Shown piece by piece: positions 63,106 to 64,000 of a stretch of 64,000 nt of DNA (its first letter is position 1; the number at the start of each line of letters is the position of its first letter). Source of the stretch: Bin55 sp965220235 (GTDB taxonomy: Bacteria; Pseudomonadota; Gammaproteobacteria; Pseudomonadales; Azotimanducaceae); assembly GCA_965220235.1 (NCBI GenBank), contig OZ244815.1, forward strand, positions 3,410,001 to 3,474,000. Reading direction: 5' to 3'. A model generated the notes under the pieces. That model had not been told where the DNA came from. It did no database searches and was given only the letters and a program-made list of their open reading frames with translations. The translations under genes were made by a program, and so were the position numbers.

Positions 63106-63867
63106 TCAGTGGTTCCACCATGGTAGGTCAGACCATGAGCGAAGGTCCATTTCGTGTGTCCAAACCGACCGATGCTGGCTAGCTAAATACCAATACGTAT
63201 CTGCGATTTTCTCGGGGAGCATAAGCCCGTCCGCGGCGCCTCGCGTCTCCTTTAATTGTTGAAATCGTTCAGGTCCTAGCATCTTGCCGAGCGTATCGGG
63301 CGCTTCTACCGCACCATCGACGACGACATGAGCTACATGAATGCCCTTCGGCGAGAATTCAGCATTTAGCGATTGGCACAACAATCGACGTCCCCCCATT
63401 GCTGCCGCGTGAGAATGCTGACCCGCGTTTCCTCGAACTGCCGCAGTTGCCGATGTTGCGATGATCGTACCATGACCTCGAGCTTCCATAATGGGTGTGA
63501 CCGCGCGAGCTAGTCGGAACAAACCAAACGTACCGAGACGCCAGCCCATTTCAAAAGCTCTGTCTTCAGTTTCCGCGAGGGATCGATTTCCAATTTGTGC
63601 TCCCAAGTTGTAAATCGCAACTTCGATTGGACCGATATCTGCCTCCACTGACGCCACACGCGATTCAATAGCGTCCTCATCAATCGCGTTCATGATGAAG
63701 CCGCTTGCACTACCGCCTAGTTCGCTGATCTCGCTGACGAGACGCTCAAGTCCTTCCACGTTGCTCCGCCGACACAATACAGCGTGGTATCCCTCCTGTG
63801 CGAATCTCTTTCCGACTGTGCCCCCGATACCTGCACCTGCGCCGATCACGAGACATACTGGTTTCAT
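63106..63867 (-). CDS. SDR-fold protein lacking the usual Tyr/Lys active site
   Basis: 253-residue short-chain dehydrogenase/reductase-like protein. The nucleotide loop GAGAGIGG is near residues 9-16 and NLGAQ stands for the NNAG motif. Where most SDRs have YxxxK, the sequence is HSHAAAMGGRR: no tyrosine, and the lysine is methionine. A known SDR branch already lacks the tyrosine but keeps the lysine. The protein may bind nucleotide without classical catalysis. Substrate unknown. ATG 63867. Confidence 0.78.
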   Translation of the reverse strand: MKPVCLVIGAGAGIGGTVGKRFAQEGYHAVLCRRSNVEGLERLVSEISELGGSASGFIMNAIDEDAIESRVASVEADIGPIEVAIYNLGAQIGNRSLAETEDRAFEMGWRLGTFGLFRLARAVTPIMEARGHGTIIATSATAAVRGNAGQHSHAAAMGGRRLLCQSLNAEFSPKGIHVAHVVVDGAVEAPDTLGKMLGPERFQQLKETRGAADGLMLPEKIADTYWYLASQHRSVWTHEMDLRSWSDLPWWNH

Positions 63868-64000
63868 GTGATGATTGTCCTACTAAAAGTGAATTTGTGC
63901 GTCGGTCGATAGATTCTGACGATTGAAAGCAAGCGATGAACATCTACAGCTGAAAGCGCTTAGATGCGTCCGGACGCGCGAAGGGACACGAGCGTCCGCG

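Noticed and set aside
62958..63182. Plus-strand frame of 74 codons overlapping the SDR 3' end
   Set aside because: No ribosome-binding site, no recognisable family, and it overlaps a well-supported SDR gene on the other strand.
1..64000. CRISPR arrays, insertion sequences, tRNA or rRNA genes
   Set aside because: No regularly spaced repeats, transposase genes, or recognisable tRNA/rRNA sequence were seen on either strand.

Overview
The window is chromosomal DNA from a Gammaproteobacterium, or a close proteobacterial relative. Evidence is the Gram-negative envelope set (LptD, SurA, AmgK-MurU), a Coq7-type ubiquinone hydroxylase, PII/AmtB with a sigma-54 promoter, and several gene orders matching the Pseudomonas-like ancestral arrangement: amgK-murU-rpe-gph-trpE, trpG-trpD-trpC-OsmC-coq7, lysA-dapF-DUF484-xerC-yigB, and lptD-surA-rsmA-apaH. 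The acyl-CoA, LLM-oxidoreductase and dioxygenase genes would fit a marine or host-associated heterotroph, but that is inference. I cannot name the genus. Coding density is very high: many 4-bp stop/start overlaps, three convergent gene pairs overlapping at their stop codons, and no gene-free stretch above 300 bp. The two largest gaps are about 273 bp (43056-43328, nothing recognised) and 287 bp (43545-43831, one doubtful small ORF).

Layout. 0-5.3 kb: prmA (cut by the window edge), purH, purD, an LLM oxidoreductase and coq7. 5.3-8.6 kb, minus strand: VOC protein, OsmC protein, trpC-trpD-trpG. 8.7-16.0 kb: accessory cargo (PEBP protein, secreted hydrolase, acyl-CoA dehydrogenase, AAA+ ATPase, 1075-residue TolB/amidohydrolase). 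16.1-21.5 kb, minus strand: a voltage-gated cation channel coupled to trpE, then gph, rpe, murU, amgK. 21.5-27.7 kb, plus strand: lptD, surA, rsmA, apaH, cca. 27.7-32.8 kb: orphan DNA methyltransferase, rph, yicC, gmk, serine hydrolase, idi. 32.8-37.2 kb: a second orphan ATPase, alpha/beta hydrolase, MFS transporter, a second LLM enzyme. 37.4-40.5 kb: eukaryote-like ileS. 40.5-51.7 kb: a catabolic-looking block (three crotonase-fold proteins, TPP enzyme, NCS2 permease with a C-terminal HATPase-like domain, alpha/beta hydrolase, cytochrome c5, TauD dioxygenase, GMC oxidoreductase plus small subunit). 51.8-54.8 kb: sigma-54-driven torF-like porin, glnK, amtB, then a second PII gene. 54.9-60.6 kb: thrC and the minus-strand lysA-dapF-DUF484-xerC-yigB operon. 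60.7-64 kb: APC permease, trxA, STAS protein, SDR.

How the genes work together: de novo purine synthesis (purH/purD), tryptophan synthesis in two blocks, peptidoglycan sugar salvage beside LPS export and outer-membrane folding, RNA maturation (rsmA, cca, rph, yicC), lysine/DAP synthesis, and ammonium uptake with PII control.

The points most worth a second look are: two genes (rsmA and the STAS gene) whose conserved N-termini have no ATG/GTG/TTG start, only ATC or ATT behind a Shine-Dalgarno sequence; a bacterial voltage-gated channel with the filter TLEDWTD, translationally coupled to trpE; the NCS2 permease fused to a degenerate RsbW-like domain; divergent amgK/lptD start codons sharing one CATG; and palindromes or hairpins near several promoters. 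No DNA-binding transcription factor is encoded anywhere in the window. I did not find a clearly new multi-gene defence or mobile system.
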